From the NCBI RefSeq assembly GCF_900109615.1, contig NZ_FOIX01000004.1, positions 434,001-498,000 on the forward strand: a DNA stretch of 64,000 bases, in the 5' to 3' direction. The stretch comes from Kaistella antarctica. Lineage in GTDB: Bacteria > Bacteroidota > Bacteroidia > Flavobacteriales > Weeksellaceae. Position numbers and translations under genes: made by a program. Below the pieces are notes generated by a model. That model did not search any database, was not told the origin of the DNA, and worked only from the letters and a program-made list of their open reading frames with translations. Positions 45,415 to 54,533 of the stretch are shown here, one piece after another; the first letter of the stretch is position 1, and each line of letters begins with the position of its first letter.

Positions 45415-47751
45415 TTAAGGACAACCAGGTTTATTAAAGCAACTCCAAATGCCGTCTGCATAAATTTTTAGACAGTGCATATTTGTATCGTACGTCATCA
45501 TTCCTTCTCGTGGCGCAGTAATTCCGGCAATCTGTGATGTTGTCATTCTGGTGATTACAAATCCCTTGGAGTTGGATTCTAATACAGTGAACGCTGAAGT
45601 TCTGATCATCGGCCAATTACCATTATCGGAACCAGCTCGCTGTAGCAAAGTGATGCCATGCTCTGCAGGACTTCCTAAATTCAAAGTATTCTGAGGATTA
45701 AAACAAGCAAGTGTTACTACTACGATATTGTTTTTCTTAATATTATTACATGAACCACCCAAGCCATTGTTTGCACATTCATAATAAGGATCAGTGGGAG
45801 GAATTGTAATATTTGGATTTGTAGCGTCTGGATCGGTAACATCATTGGTGCGTAAAATTGCAGCTTCTACCTGTTGGTTACCTGCGACAGCTACATTCGA
45901 AACCGTTACGTTGATGATATAGGTAATTTCGCACCCACTTATAAGATTTAGCTTTGATGAGTACGTACTGGTACCTGCATTGTAAGTCATAGCAACACTT
46001 TCTGTACCACATCCTGCGACAAACTGAATATTCTGTGGTGACAAACCGGCGGGAACTTTAAATAGGAAAGGAGCACCGACCACATCGCTCGGTCCACCGT
46101 TTTTTACTTTAATGGTATACGAAACTTGGTCGCCTACTAAAACGCTTGTTTGGTTTGGGGTAATGGAGTTAACCATTAGATCGGCACTTTTCACCATAAC
46201 ACTGGTTATAACGGTCGCCTCTTCGGCTTTTATAAAAGTCCAGGTGTCAATCGCTTTTTCATCGCCAAACAAACCGCTTGAACCACCATTTGAACTACTT
46301 CCCCATTTGTGACCATTCGTAACACTAGATATACCAGCACTGTTATTTATAGGCGTAGGTACACTACCTGTAGTTGTACCTGTAATCCCAGTATCATTCC
46401 AATATACAATATCCGAAACTGGGAAGACTACTGGATTGGGGAGCGTATTTAATTGAACATGATCAAGTAATTGCACAATAGTTCCCCTTTTATTGTATTC
46501 CATATCAATGTAAGGGAAATGGACTTCAGCACCTTGTAAGCGTGTTGTAATTTTTACAGGATAAGTACCAACTGGCGATGCTGCACCACTTCCATCTTTT
46601 CCATCCCAAAAAATTTGATTTGTACCAGCAGATGATGGGCCATTTAATACTCGAGGAACAAAAGCAGGATTTGCTGGTGTAGCTTGTACGGTAATGCTGT
46701 AAGTGCCTTGTACATCTGCATCAAACTTTATGTAACCCCCCTTCTTACTCACTTGTCCCACAACACCTTCCACACCGACAATTGAGACCTGTGTAACATG
46801 TGGAGTGACCACTGGATTTTTAAGCCATGTACTAGGGACAGACAGTAAACTGGGAACGGCGCCAACAGATGAGGTGGGAAGATCGTTACTTGGCAAGGTA
46901 TAAAACATTTTATGCGTAATGTTTTTTGCCGTATCTGCTGTATTAGGATTATGTACTTTACCAGCTAAAAAACCTGGTGAAGAACCGTTTAAACTTTTAT
47001 AAATTGGATTTTGCATAGAGTCAATAAAACCGTTGTTATTGACAAAAAAGGTAAAGTAAATTCCATTATTCCCGTTGTTATTAACGCGATAAGTATACCC
47101 ATCTTTTGTTAGCGCATAAATTAGTCCGTAAAAACCGTCAGTACTAACGTTACTTAGACCGTTGCTTAAATTTAATATATTAGTGTAAACTCTACCAGGA
47201 ATAAAAGCAGAATTGCCCGCATTGATTACTGAAACATCCCAAGCCATTATACCGACGCTATTATCTTGGACCCAATTGCTGTTCGCTAGGACCGTATAAT
47301 CCGGATTGGTTGTACCTCTTGCAACAAATTCTACGCGGTAAATTCCTGCCTTTACAACTTTGTAATAAATAGGAGTATACCTTCCTGATACAATTCCTCC
47401 AAACAACTGTGGACCAGCTTTTTCTTCACTTCTATTCGAAATTAAACCTGCTACGGTATTGTTGTTGACAACTATAGCTCCATCTGGCGCGATTAGTCTG
47501 ATTCTGGAAGTTGCGCCAGCATCCTGCGCACTGGATGCTAAAGTAATTCGCTCGCCTACTTCTGCATAGACATAATGAACTCCTTGATTTGGAAAAGGCC
47601 AGTTCTCGGTCGCAGTTAAGCTTGATCGAAGATAAGCTCGTAAACCTGTGGCTCCATTAGGATAAAGATCTTTCGACCCATCCGCATATATAAAACTACT
47701 GCTGAGTACGGATACGAAGAGCAGTATCTTTAAAAAGATATTTTTTTTCAT
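45415..47751 (-). CDS. Module copy 2, gene B: DUF11 surface protein
   Basis: This is a 778-residue protein with a signal peptide (MKKNIFLKILLFVSVLSSS). The N-terminal two-thirds is beta-rich; a DUF11 domain follows at about residues 527-640 (LMVNSITPNQTSVLVGDQVS, GGPSDVVGAPFLFKVPAG). The C-terminal domain GITLLQRAGSDNGNWPMIRT to MMTYDTNMHCLKIYADGIWSC is homologous to that of gene B copy 1. The N-terminal parts of the two B genes are not similar, so the exposed part has been exchanged. The protein is probably exported, with no sorting domain I can see. Confidence 0.85.
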   Translation of the reverse strand: MKKNIFLKILLFVSVLSSSFIYADGSKDLYPNGATGLRAYLRSSLTATENWPFPNQGVHYVYAEVGERITLASSAQDAGATSRIRLIAPDGAIVVNNNTVAGLISNRSEEKAGPQLFGGIVSGRYTPIYYKVVKAGIYRVEFVARGTTNPDYTVLANSNWVQDNSVGIMAWDVSVINAGNSAFIPGRVYTNILNLSNGLSNVSTDGFYGLIYALTKDGYTYRVNNNGNNGIYFTFFVNNNGFIDSMQNPIYKSLNGSSPGFLAGKVHNPNTADTAKNITHKMFYTLPSNDLPTSSVGAVPSLLSVPSTWLKNPVVTPHVTQVSIVGVEGVVGQVSKKGGYIKFDADVQGTYSITVQATPANPAFVPRVLNGPSSAGTNQIFWDGKDGSGAASPVGTYPVKITTRLQGAEVHFPYIDMEYNKRGTIVQLLDHVQLNTLPNPVVFPVSDIVYWNDTGITGTTTGSVPTPINNSAGISSVTNGHKWGSSSNGGSSGLFGDEKAIDTWTFIKAEEATVITSVMVKSADLMVNSITPNQTSVLVGDQVSYTIKVKNGGPSDVVGAPFLFKVPAGLSPQNIQFVAGCGTESVAMTYNAGTSTYSSKLNLISGCEITYIINVTVSNVAVAGNQQVEAAILRTNDVTDPDATNPNITIPPTDPYYECANNGLGGSCNNIKKNNIVVVTLACFNPQNTLNLGSPAEHGITLLQRAGSDNGNWPMIRTSAFTVLESNSKGFVITRMTTSQIAGITAPREGMMTYDTNMHCLKIYADGIWSCFNKPGCP

Positions 47752-47965
47752 TTTGTGTGTGTTTGTGTTTGCTAAATGTCAAGAGTTCCTACTATTCACT
47801 AATTAAACTCTTTGAGTTTTTGATAGTTCATCTCATGATCATTCAAGGTCACATAAAAGTATTTCTTTCGAAAATTTCACCAACTTGAGATAAGTAATCA
47901 AATTAATGCCTATATGAAATCTTATGCGATTTATTCCTCGAAATGGATCTGAATTGAAAGTGAAA

Positions 47966-48508
47966 TTATACAAAAAAGGCTGGCGGTGCACGCAGAGAAG
48001 AACTTCGGAAGTTTCCGAATTGCAAATAAGAAAGGGAAATGAATAATTTCTGCTTTTCTATGTATAACGGTAACAAACGCGCAAACTCAATGGTAGATGT
48101 AAAATCCCCCAAAAATTTAAAAGAATATGCTGCGAGCGCCATTTCTCCCGAATAACTGTCGGAAGAATTTATTAAAAAAAAATATGATTGATCAGCAAGA
48201 AAATAATTAAAATTAATTCGCGAATTAACTTGCTCCTGAATTTTTTTAATTCTTTGATCTCTCGAGATATGATGATCTTTAATTTGCGCTGATATTGTTG
48301 CAATCTTCTCTTCGTTATTGCCGTTTTTTGGTTTTGGAGAAGCAGTAAGTTTTGCTACGCGCTCGCTAGACTGCTGCACCTCGCCATACAGTATAGCGTT
48401 GCCTTCAATATAAATAAAATCGTGACTGGTAGTAGAAATTACGGGAAGTTGTTCCGTCCCAAAATAAAATAAGGGAGTGGAACATAAAAATAGCAGGATG
48501 ACTCGCAT
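47966..48508 (-). CDS. Module copy 2, gene A: small hypothetical protein
   Basis: The 180-residue form starts at the ATG 48508 with a signal-like stretch MRVILLFLCSTPLFYFG. The frame is open to a TTG at 48568, which would add 20 residues. The C-terminus LSYLQFGNFRSSSLRAPPAF is shared with gene A of copy 1. Upstream, on the minus strand, a (CACAAA)n microsatellite lies at 48571-48596. The function is unknown. Confidence 0.65.
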   Translation of the reverse strand: MRVILLFLCSTPLFYFGTEQLPVISTTSHDFIYIEGNAILYGEVQQSSERVAKLTASPKPKNGNNEEKIATISAQIKDHHISRDQRIKKIQEQVNSRINFNYFLADQSYFFLINSSDSYSGEMALAAYSFKFLGDFTSTIEFARLLPLYIEKQKLFISLSYLQFGNFRSSSLRAPPAFFV

Positions 48509-48570
48509 TTTAAAAAAGCGCTGCCAAATACTATATTTCCATGATGGAATATATATATTTTTTTTCAAAA

Positions 48571-48596
48571 TTGTGTTTGTGTTTGTGTTTGTGTTT
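48571..48596. repeat. TGTTTG microsatellite
   Basis: The plus strand reads TGTGTTTGTGTTTGTGTTTG and on, four 6-bp units, just before gene A. A similar short TGTGTTTGTG tract stands before gene B (47752-47768). Confidence 0.85.
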
Positions 48597-48751
48597 TCGA
48601 ATTGCCCTTCCGAAAAAGATTAATTCTAAAACAAAACTACAATACGCATCCCAAGAAAAAAAATTTTTTCTTATTTAATAATCTTAAAATCAAAAATAGG
48701 GTGATTTAACCCTAAGTGAAAAAACTGTATGTGATCTAAAAAAGATTCAAA

Positions 48752-48777
48752 AAAAGCCGCTTCCCAAAGGAACCGGC
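48752..48777 (-). terminator. Terminator after rplL
   Basis: On the minus strand AAGCCGGTTCC pairs with GGAAGCGGCTT (one mismatch) and is followed by seven T. It ends the rplKAJL transcript before the inserted 11.5-kb region. Confidence 0.85.
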
Positions 48778-48799
48778 TTAATTAAAAGGTCGAGTAGAA

Positions 48800-49165
48800 T
48801 TATTTAACTTCTACTTCAGCACCAGCTTCTTCTAATTGTTTTTTCAAAGCTTCAGCTTCGTCTTTAGAGATACCTTCTTTGATTGCAGTCGGAGCTGAAT
48901 CAACCATATCTTTCGCTTCTTTCAAACCTGCACCAGTTAAATCTTTAACTAATTTTACAACTGCTAATTTAGAAGCACCTGCAGCTTTCAAGATTACATC
49001 GAATTCAGTTTTTTCTTCTACTGCTTCTCCACCACCTGCAACAGCAGCAACAGCTACAGCAGCTGGTTCGATTCCGTACTCATCCTTAAGGATAGTAGCT
49101 AATTCATTTACGTCTTTGACGGTTAAGTTTACAAGCGTTTCCGCTAAGTTTTTTAAATCTGACAT
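48800..49165 (-). CDS. rplL: 50S ribosomal protein L7/L12
   Basis: This is a 121-residue stalk protein. An N-terminal dimerisation helix ([20 protein letters not shown]), an Ala-rich hinge ([11 protein letters not shown]) and the C-terminal factor-binding domain ([39 protein letters not shown]) are all complete. It lies 52 bp after rplJ. A strong terminator follows, instead of rpoB. Confidence 0.99.
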   Translation of the reverse strand: MSDLKNLAETLVNLTVKDVNELATILKDEYGIEPAAVAVAAVAGGGEAVEEKTEFDVILKAAGASKLAVVKLVKDLTGAGLKEAKDMVDSAPTAIKEGISKDEAEALKKQLEEAGAEVEVK

Positions 49166-49217
49166 TTTGATAATGTTTTAATTGTTGAACGATTTATTTT
49201 GAGTTTTTTGAGTCTAA

Positions 49218-49820
49218 TTACTCTGCACTTGGTGCGTCTTTAGCTTCAGTGCTTGCTTCTGGAGCAGCTTCTGCAGCTGGAATTTCTTCCGCTTTAACTT
49301 CTTCAGCTTCTGGAGTAGCTTCTTCAGCATTTTCCTTAGCTTCGTCTTTATTTTGAAGTGCAGATAGAACATTTCTAAGTGGAGATTGAAGCAATGTGAT
49401 GATTTCACCAATCATTTCTTCTCTAGACTTGATGCTAACTAAAGCAGCCAAGTTTTCGTCGCCAACATAGAACGTTTCTTGTAAGTAAGCAGATTTCAAA
49501 GCTGGAACTTCTGCTTTTTTTCTGAATCCTTGAATCAACTTTGCCGGAGCATTAGCTGTTTCCGAAATCATAATAGCCGAGTTACCTTTGAAAGTTGGGA
49601 ACATCTCTGAGTAATCTACTCCTTCGATTTGTTCCAATGCTTTTTGTAACAAAGTGTTTTTTACAACTTTTAGTGTGATATTTTGTTTAAATGCTTGTCT
49701 TCTAAAATCTGAAGTCGCAGCAGCATTCATTCCTTCTAGACTTGCTACATAAACCACTTTCGCGTCTTGTAACACTTCCTTTAATTCTTGTATTACTAAT
49801 ACTTTAGCTTCTTTTGTCAT
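49218..49820 (-). CDS. rplJ: 50S ribosomal protein L10
   Basis: The 200-residue protein forms the base of the L7/L12 stalk. The core (MTKEAKVLVIQELKEVLQDA to SALQNK) is typical; the C-terminus has an extra Ala/Glu-rich acidic tail of about 35 residues, which is common in Flavobacteriia. It lies 14 bp after rplA, so they are one operon. Confidence 0.98.
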   Translation of the reverse strand: MTKEAKVLVIQELKEVLQDAKVVYVASLEGMNAAATSDFRRQAFKQNITLKVVKNTLLQKALEQIEGVDYSEMFPTFKGNSAIMISETANAPAKLIQGFRKKAEVPALKSAYLQETFYVGDENLAALVSIKSREEMIGEIITLLQSPLRNVLSALQNKDEAKENAEEATPEAEEVKAEEIPAAEAAPEASTEAKDAPSAE

Positions 49821-49834
49821 TGTCTTACAGATTA

Positions 49835-50527
49835 TTAGTTTACAGATTTAGCATCAATTGCAATACCCGGACTCATGGTAGAAGACAAATAAATGCTTCT
49901 TACATAAATACCTTTAGAGGCAGTTGGTTTCAATTTCATCAATGTCTGAATTAATTCAGCAGCATTTTCTTTAATTTGAGCAGCATCAAAAGATACCTTA
50001 CCGATTCCAGCATGGATAATACCATATTTATCAACTTTAAAATCAATCTTACCTGATTTCACTTCAGATACTGCTTTACCGATATCCATCGTTACAGTTC
50101 CTGATTTAGGGTTAGGCATTAGACCTCTTGGACCTAAAATTCTACCCAATGGACCTAATTTACCCATAACAGCTGGCATGGTAACGATCACGTCAACATC
50201 TGTCCAACCATCTTTAATTTTCTGTAAATATTCGTCAAGACCTACATAATCAGCACCAGCTTCTTTTGCTTCTGCTTCTTTATCAGGTGTTACTAAAGCC
50301 AAAACTTTAACATCCTTACCAGTTCCGTGTGGAAGAGAAACTACTCCTCTTACCATTTGATTCGCTTTTCTAGGATCAACTCCTAATCGAACAGCGATGT
50401 CTACGGAAGCATCGAATTTTGCTGTGTTTACTTCTTTCACCAAAGCCGAAGCTTCGTCAAGTGTGTAAACTTTATTTTTTTCTATTTTGCTTAAAGCTTC
50501 TTTCTGCTTTTTTGTCAATTTTGCCAT
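49835..50527 (-). CDS. rplA: 50S ribosomal protein L1
   Basis: The 230-residue protein binds 23S rRNA at the L1 stalk and often represses its own operon. Conserved segments are [20 protein letters not shown] and [20 protein letters not shown]. It lies 11 bp after rplK. Confidence 0.99.
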   Translation of the reverse strand: MAKLTKKQKEALSKIEKNKVYTLDEASALVKEVNTAKFDASVDIAVRLGVDPRKANQMVRGVVSLPHGTGKDVKVLALVTPDKEAEAKEAGADYVGLDEYLQKIKDGWTDVDVIVTMPAVMGKLGPLGRILGPRGLMPNPKSGTVTMDIGKAVSEVKSGKIDFKVDKYGIIHAGIGKVSFDAAQIKENAAELIQTLMKLKPTASKGIYVRSIYLSSTMSPGIAIDAKSVN

Positions 50528-50538
50528 TTCTATTAGTT

Positions 50539-50982
50539 TTAAGCGTTAGTTGGTTTAGTTCCTGTTACTCTCAATCCCATAGATCTTGCAGTTCCTGCAA
50601 CCATAGTAAGGGCGCCATCGATAGTAAAGCAATTAAGATCTACCATTTTATCTTCGGCAATTTTTTTAACTTGTTCCCAAGATACACCACCAACTTTAAG
50701 TCGGTTTGGCTCTCCTGAACCTTTTTTCTGCTTAGAAGCTTCTAAAAGTTGGATTGCTACGGGTGGAGTTTTAATAACGAATTCAAATGATTTGTCTTCG
50801 AATACTGTAATTACTACAGGTAAAACTTGTCCCGGCTTGTCTTGAGTTCTTCCGTTAAATTGCTTACAAAACTCCATAATGTTCACCCCGGCAGAACCCA
50901 AAGCTGGACCTACTGGTGGAGATGGATTTGCTGCTCCTCCTTTTACTTGGAGCTTAACCATTTTAAAGACTTTTTTAGCCAT
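50539..50982 (-). CDS. rplK: 50S ribosomal protein L11
   Basis: The 147-residue protein binds the GTPase centre of 23S rRNA. The motifs [20 protein letters not shown] and the C-terminal [15 protein letters not shown] are standard. It leads the rplKAJL transcript behind a consensus promoter (51077-51106). Confidence 0.99.
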   Translation of the reverse strand: MAKKVFKMVKLQVKGGAANPSPPVGPALGSAGVNIMEFCKQFNGRTQDKPGQVLPVVITVFEDKSFEFVIKTPPVAIQLLEASKQKKGSGEPNRLKVGGVSWEQVKKIAEDKMVDLNCFTIDGALTMVAGTARSMGLRVTGTKPTNA

Positions 50983-51076
50983 TTTGATTTTTTAAAAATT
51001 AATAATTTATGAATGTGGAAGCATTTATAAATCTGCAAAGAAGTGATCTTATCTCACCACTCTACATTTCGGATTG

Positions 51077-51106
51077 CAAAATTAAGATTTTTTTTCGATT
51101 ACACAA
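51077..51106 (-). promoter_or_regulatory. Promoter of rplKAJL
   Basis: On the minus strand TTG (51104-51106), a 19-bp spacer and TAATTTTG (51077-51084) fit the Bacteroidota consensus. It lies between the nusG terminator and rplK. Confidence 0.75.
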
Positions 51107-51192
51107 GAATTAATTTGATGAAATCCTAAACAAATCACATAATAGTTTCCTACAATCCAATCGCTTAGAAGAAGCGCATCATTATTTAAATA

Positions 51193-51225
51193 AAAATCCA
51201 TCTTAATTTGATTAAGATGGATTTT
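51193..51225 (-). terminator. Terminator after nusG
   Basis: AAAATCCATCTTAAT and ATTAAGATGGATTTT form a perfect 15-bp stem with a 3-nt loop, followed by TTATTT on the minus strand. It shows that nusG and rplK are not simply one transcript. Confidence 0.85.
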
Positions 51226-51244
51226 CGATATTTTTAAAAGTAAT

Positions 51245-51787
51245 TTAAACTTTCTCTACTTGCATAAAACTTAATTCCATCGGAGTTTTACGTCCGAAGA
51301 TCATTACTGAAACTTCTATTTTCTTTTTTTCCTCATGTAATTTCTCAACAGTACCGTTGAAACCATTAAAAGGTCCATCGATTACTTTTACGTTCTCACC
51401 CACTACGAAAGGAATGGCGGTTTCGTGTGCGAACTCAGAAAGCTCATCCATTCTACCTAACATTCTATTCACTTCAGATTTACGCATTGGTACAGGATCA
51501 CCACCTTTGGTTGAACTCAAAAAAGAAATAACTCCTGGAATATTTTTGATGATGTGAGGAATTTCTCCTACAAGATTTGCCTCAACCATTAAGTATCCTG
51601 GGTAATATGGTTTTTCTTTGGGAACCTTTTTACCATTTCTAATCTGGATTACTTTTTCCATAGGAATGACCACCTGAGTTACGAAATCTTCGAAACCGTA
51701 ATGCTTCATTTCGTTCTCAATATAAGTTTTCACTTTATTTTCCTGTCCACTGATGGATTTCAGAACATACCACTTCAAGTCACTCAT
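51245..51787 (-). CDS. nusG: Transcription termination/antitermination protein NusG
   Basis: The 180-residue elongation factor has the NGN domain (LKWYVLKSISGQENKVKTYI) and a C-terminal KOW motif (VKVIDGPFNGFNGTVEKLHE). It lies 14 bp after secE in the usual secE-nusG pair. Confidence 0.98.
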   Translation of the reverse strand: MSDLKWYVLKSISGQENKVKTYIENEMKHYGFEDFVTQVVIPMEKVIQIRNGKKVPKEKPYYPGYLMVEANLVGEIPHIIKNIPGVISFLSSTKGGDPVPMRKSEVNRMLGRMDELSEFAHETAIPFVVGENVKVIDGPFNGFNGTVEKLHEEKKKIEVSVMIFGRKTPMELSFMQVEKV

Positions 51788-51801
51788 TTTGGAAAATAAT
51801 T

Positions 51802-52011
51802 TTAATTGAACAGATTGATAAAGAGCGAAATTATATTCGCAATAGATTTACTGAACAATGAATCAACACCAAAAACAAAAAGCGCTAAAATCACTGTACC
51901 AATAGTTACAACTACGGTTGATGACTGTAGCTCTGGCCACTTCGGCCATTCTACTTTATCTTTGAATTCAAAATAAGAACCTTTAATAAAATCTACTAAA
52001 CTCATTATCAT
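51802..52011 (-). CDS. secE: Preprotein translocase subunit SecE
   Basis: The 69-residue single-helix protein is the short form of SecE. The conserved DKVEWPKWPELQSSTVVV leads to the membrane helix (about residues 34-57). It lies directly behind tRNA-Trp, as in other bacteria. Confidence 0.95.
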   Translation of the reverse strand: MIMSLVDFIKGSYFEFKDKVEWPKWPELQSSTVVVTIGTVILALFVFGVDSLFSKSIANIISLFINLFN

Positions 52012-52018
52012 TTATTTG

Positions 52019-52089
52019 CACGGGCACAAGGACTCGAACCCTGATCAACGGTTTTGGAGACCGGTATCCTACCATTGGACGATGCCCGT
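52019..52089 (-). tRNA. tRNA-Trp (CCA)
   Basis: On the minus strand the acceptor ACGGGCA pairs with TGCCCGT; the anticodon loop CTCCAAA has anticodon CCA, and GGTTCGAGTCC forms the T arm. The first pair of the anticodon stem is a C-U mismatch. Discriminator G; CCA not encoded. It precedes secE. Confidence 0.93.
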
Positions 52090-52098
52090 AGATTAAAA

Positions 52099-52127
52099 AA
52101 AGTTCCGTGGTTTCCCTACGGAACTTT
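52099..52127 (-). terminator. Terminator after tuf
   Basis: AAAGTTCCGT and ACGGAACTTT form a 10-bp stem, followed on the minus strand by T7. It lies between tuf and tRNA-Trp. Confidence 0.85.
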
Positions 52128-52143
52128 AATATTTATTTAGAAA

Positions 52144-53331
52144 TTAATCTAAGATTTCAGTTACCTGACCAGCACCAACTGTTCTACCTCCTTCTCTGAT
52201 CGCAAATCTAAGACCTACGTTAAGAGCGATTGGCTGTAACAATTCTACTGTAATTGTTAAGTTGTCTCCTGGCATTACCATTTCTACACCTTCTGGTAAG
52301 AAGATTTCACCTGTAACGTCAGTAGTTCTTACGTAGAACTGTGGACGGTATTTGTTGTGGAACGGAGTGTGACGACCACCTTCTTCTTTTGAAAGAACAT
52401 AAACCTCAGCTTTGAAGTGTTTGTGTGGTTTCACTGAACCAGACTTAACGATAACCATACCTCTTTTGATGTCGGTTTTTTCAATACCTCTTAATAAGAT
52501 ACCTACGTTATCTCCCGCTTCACCTCTGTCTAGAATTTTACGGAACATTTCTACTCCAGTTACAGTTGATGTTAATTTTTCATCACCCATACCTACGATA
52601 TCTACACCATCTCCAGTGTTGATAACTCCTGCTTCAATTCTACCAGTTGCAACTGTACCACGACCTGTGATAGAGAATACATCTTCGATAGGCATCAAGA
52701 ATGGTTTGTCAACGTCTCTAGTTGGAAGTTCAATCCAAGTATCAACCGCTTCCATTAATTCTTCGATTTTTTCTACCCATTTCGGCTCACCGTTAAGTCC
52801 ACCTAAAGCAGAACCTTGAATTACTGGTGTGTTATCACCATCATAGTCATATGAAGAAAGAAGTTCTCTTACTTCCATTTCTACTAGTTCTAATAATTCC
52901 GCATCGTCAACCATGTCAACTTTGTTCATAAATACAAGTACGTTAGGAACGTTTACTTGACGACAAAGAAGGATATGCTCTCTAGTTTGAGGCATTGGTC
53001 CGTCTGTAGAAGCAACTACCAAGATAGCACCATCCATTTGAGCAGCACCTGTAACCATGTTTTTCACATAGTCGGCGTGACCTGGACAGTCTACGTGAGC
53101 GTAGTGTCTGTTTGCAGTTTCATATTCAATGTGTGAAGTATTGATTGTAATACCTCTTTCTTTTTCTTCTGGTGCAGAATCGATTGTAGAGAAATCTCTA
53201 GCAGTTCCGAATCCTTTGTCAGATAACACCTTGCTGATTGCAGCAGTAAGTGTAGTTTTACCATGGTCTACGTGACCGATGGTACCAATGTTCAAGTGTG
53301 GTTTGTTACGATTAAACGTTTCCTTTGCCAT
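52144..53331 (-). CDS. tuf: Elongation factor Tu
   Basis: The 395-residue GTPase brings aminoacyl-tRNA to the ribosome. The G1 motif [14 protein letters not shown]2 with [16 protein letters not shown]3 [12 protein letters not shown] and G4 NKVDMVDD are intact, and the C-terminus [20 protein letters not shown] is complete. Confidence 0.99.
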   Translation of the reverse strand: MAKETFNRNKPHLNIGTIGHVDHGKTTLTAAISKVLSDKGFGTARDFSTIDSAPEEKERGITINTSHIEYETANRHYAHVDCPGHADYVKNMVTGAAQMDGAILVVASTDGPMPQTREHILLCRQVNVPNVLVFMNKVDMVDDAELLELVEMEVRELLSSYDYDGDNTPVIQGSALGGLNGEPKWVEKIEELMEAVDTWIELPTRDVDKPFLMPIEDVFSITGRGTVATGRIEAGVINTGDGVDIVGMGDEKLTSTVTGVEMFRKILDRGEAGDNVGILLRGIEKTDIKRGMVIVKSGSVKPHKHFKAEVYVLSKEEGGRHTPFHNKYRPQFYVRTTDVTGEIFLPEGVEMVMPGDNLTITVELLQPIALNVGLRFAIREGGRTVGAGQVTEILD

Positions 53332-53686
53332 GATATAAATTATTTATTAATTATTATTCCTTTTTTCAGTGCGCAAATATAGTCATTTTTTGAATATTGA
53401 AAACCTTTTTAAATAAAAAGTTCAAAATTCAAAAGAATTATTTGCACATTACTGCATATAAGGGAAATACAGGACTGCAAATTTAGGGAAAAAATTTTAT
53501 TTGAGAAAATCCTAAACTGTATTTATAAAAACTTTATGTTTTCAGAGAGAAATAAAACTAAAAATTGAAGAAAAGGAATGGAGAATAAATCTAAAACTGC
53601 TTATTCGTAAATTATCCATTCTCGCAAAATTTACAGAGCTGCTCTTAAATAAAAAAAATCTCTCTTAATAAGAGAGATTAAATTAG
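53332..53686. other. tuf leader region and tRNA terminator
   Basis: There is no gene. A minus-strand -7 element TATATTTG lies at 53374-53381 (42 bp before tuf), and a perfect hairpin AATCTCTCTT/AAGAGAGATT with T8 on the minus strand (53651-53679) ends the tRNA cluster transcript. Confidence 0.75.
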
Positions 53687-53758
53687 AGCCAACTATGAGA
53701 TTTGAACTCACGACCTCTTCCTTACCAAGGAAGCACTCTACCCCTGAGCTAAGTCGGC
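53687..53758 (-). tRNA. tRNA-Thr (GGT)
   Basis: The acceptor GCCGACT pairs with AGTTGGC; the anticodon stem CTTCC/GGAAG holds loop TTGGTAA with anticodon GGT. It is the last of a four-tRNA group. Confidence 0.95.
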
Positions 53759-53770
53759 AAGACTTTAAAA

Positions 53771-53806
53771 AAAAATCACAAGCCGATGTGTTGGTTGTGA
53801 TTTTTT
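53771..53806. terminator. Hairpin between tRNA-Gly and tRNA-Thr
   Basis: AAAAATCACAA and TTGTGATTTTT form a stem with T or A runs on both sides. It could be a terminator or processing site within the tRNA cluster. Confidence 0.6.
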
Positions 53807-53808
53807 AG

Positions 53809-53881
53809 AGCGGAAGACGAGGGTCGAACTCGCGACATTCAGCTTGGAAGGCTGACGCTCTACCAACTGAGCTACTTCCGC
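53809..53881 (-). tRNA. tRNA-Gly (TCC)
   Basis: The acceptor GCGGAAG pairs with CTTCCGC; the anticodon stem TCAGC/GCTGA holds loop CTTCCAA with anticodon TCC. Confidence 0.95.
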
Positions 53882-53966
53882 ATTTTTGTTTCCAAAAATT
53901 GTTGGTAAACGATTTGCAAACTTAAATTAAATTTACAATTATACAAAACCTTTTAAAGAAAAAATG

Positions 53967-54049
53967 TGGGGAGAGTAGGATTCGAACCTACGAAGTCGTA
54001 AGACAGCAGAGTTACAGTCTGATCCATTTGGCCACTCTGGAACCTCCCC
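53967..54049 (-). tRNA. tRNA-Tyr (GTA)
   Basis: This is an 83-nt class II tRNA with a long variable arm. The acceptor GGGGAGG pairs with TCTCCCC and the loop CTGTAAC carries anticodon GTA. Confidence 0.95.
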
Positions 54050-54068
54050 AATTTTTATTTTTTCTAAG

Positions 54069-54142
54069 AGCCTCCAGAGGGACTCGAACCCACGACCTGC
54101 TGATTACAAATCAGCTGCTCTAGCCAGCTGAGCTACGGAGGC
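54069..54142 (-). tRNA. tRNA-Thr (TGT)
   Basis: The acceptor GCCTCCG pairs with TGGAGGC (one G-T pair); the anticodon stem GCTGA/TCAGC holds loop TTTGTAA with anticodon TGT. It leads the cluster behind the promoter at 54181. Confidence 0.95.
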
Positions 54143-54180
54143 AAAGATTTTAAAGAACTACTTATCTGTTTTTGCGAGTG

Positions 54181-54213
54181 CAAATATAGCGTAGTTTTTT
54201 TGAATCCTACAAA
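54181..54213 (-). promoter_or_regulatory. Promoter of the Thr-Tyr-Gly-Thr tRNA cluster
   Basis: On the minus strand TTTG (54210-54213), a 21-bp spacer and TATATTTG (54181-54188) resemble the Bacteroidota consensus; the spacing is slightly long. Confidence 0.6.
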
Positions 54214-54242
54214 TATTTATTGAACTTTTTCAATAATTTTTT

Positions 54243-54533
54243 TTAAGCAAGTTCTTTCTTCTTGATTAACAGTTTTTTAGCGGCATCAGCACACAGGTCA
54301 ATACTCTCTTCAAAAGAGGCAGAAGTCTTTTTTACAACGATATCATCACCTGGAACCTCCAACTTGATCTCTGCGGTCTTATTATCTTTTCCTCCACCGT
54401 TTTCTACTTTTAGAAAAACTTGGCAACCATGGATCTTATCATAAAAAGTTTCTAACTTATTCAATTTCTTTTCCAAATACTCTTCAAGTGGTGCATGTGG
54501 AGTTAAACCAATTGACTGAACTTTAATTTTCAT
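54243..54533 (-). CDS. hpf: Ribosome hibernation-promoting factor (HPF/RaiA family)
   Basis: This is a 96-residue short-form HPF: MKIKVQSIGLTPHAPLEEYL, the KLETFYDKIHGCQVFLKVEN strand-helix region, then AEIKLEVPGDDIVVKKTS. It binds the 30S subunit and silences ribosomes in stationary phase. Its start overlaps the end of the recombinase gene by 11 bp, so it is translationally coupled to it. Confidence 0.93.
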   Translation of the reverse strand: MKIKVQSIGLTPHAPLEEYLEKKLNKLETFYDKIHGCQVFLKVENGGGKDNKTAEIKLEVPGDDIVVKKTSASFEESIDLCADAAKKLLIKKKELA

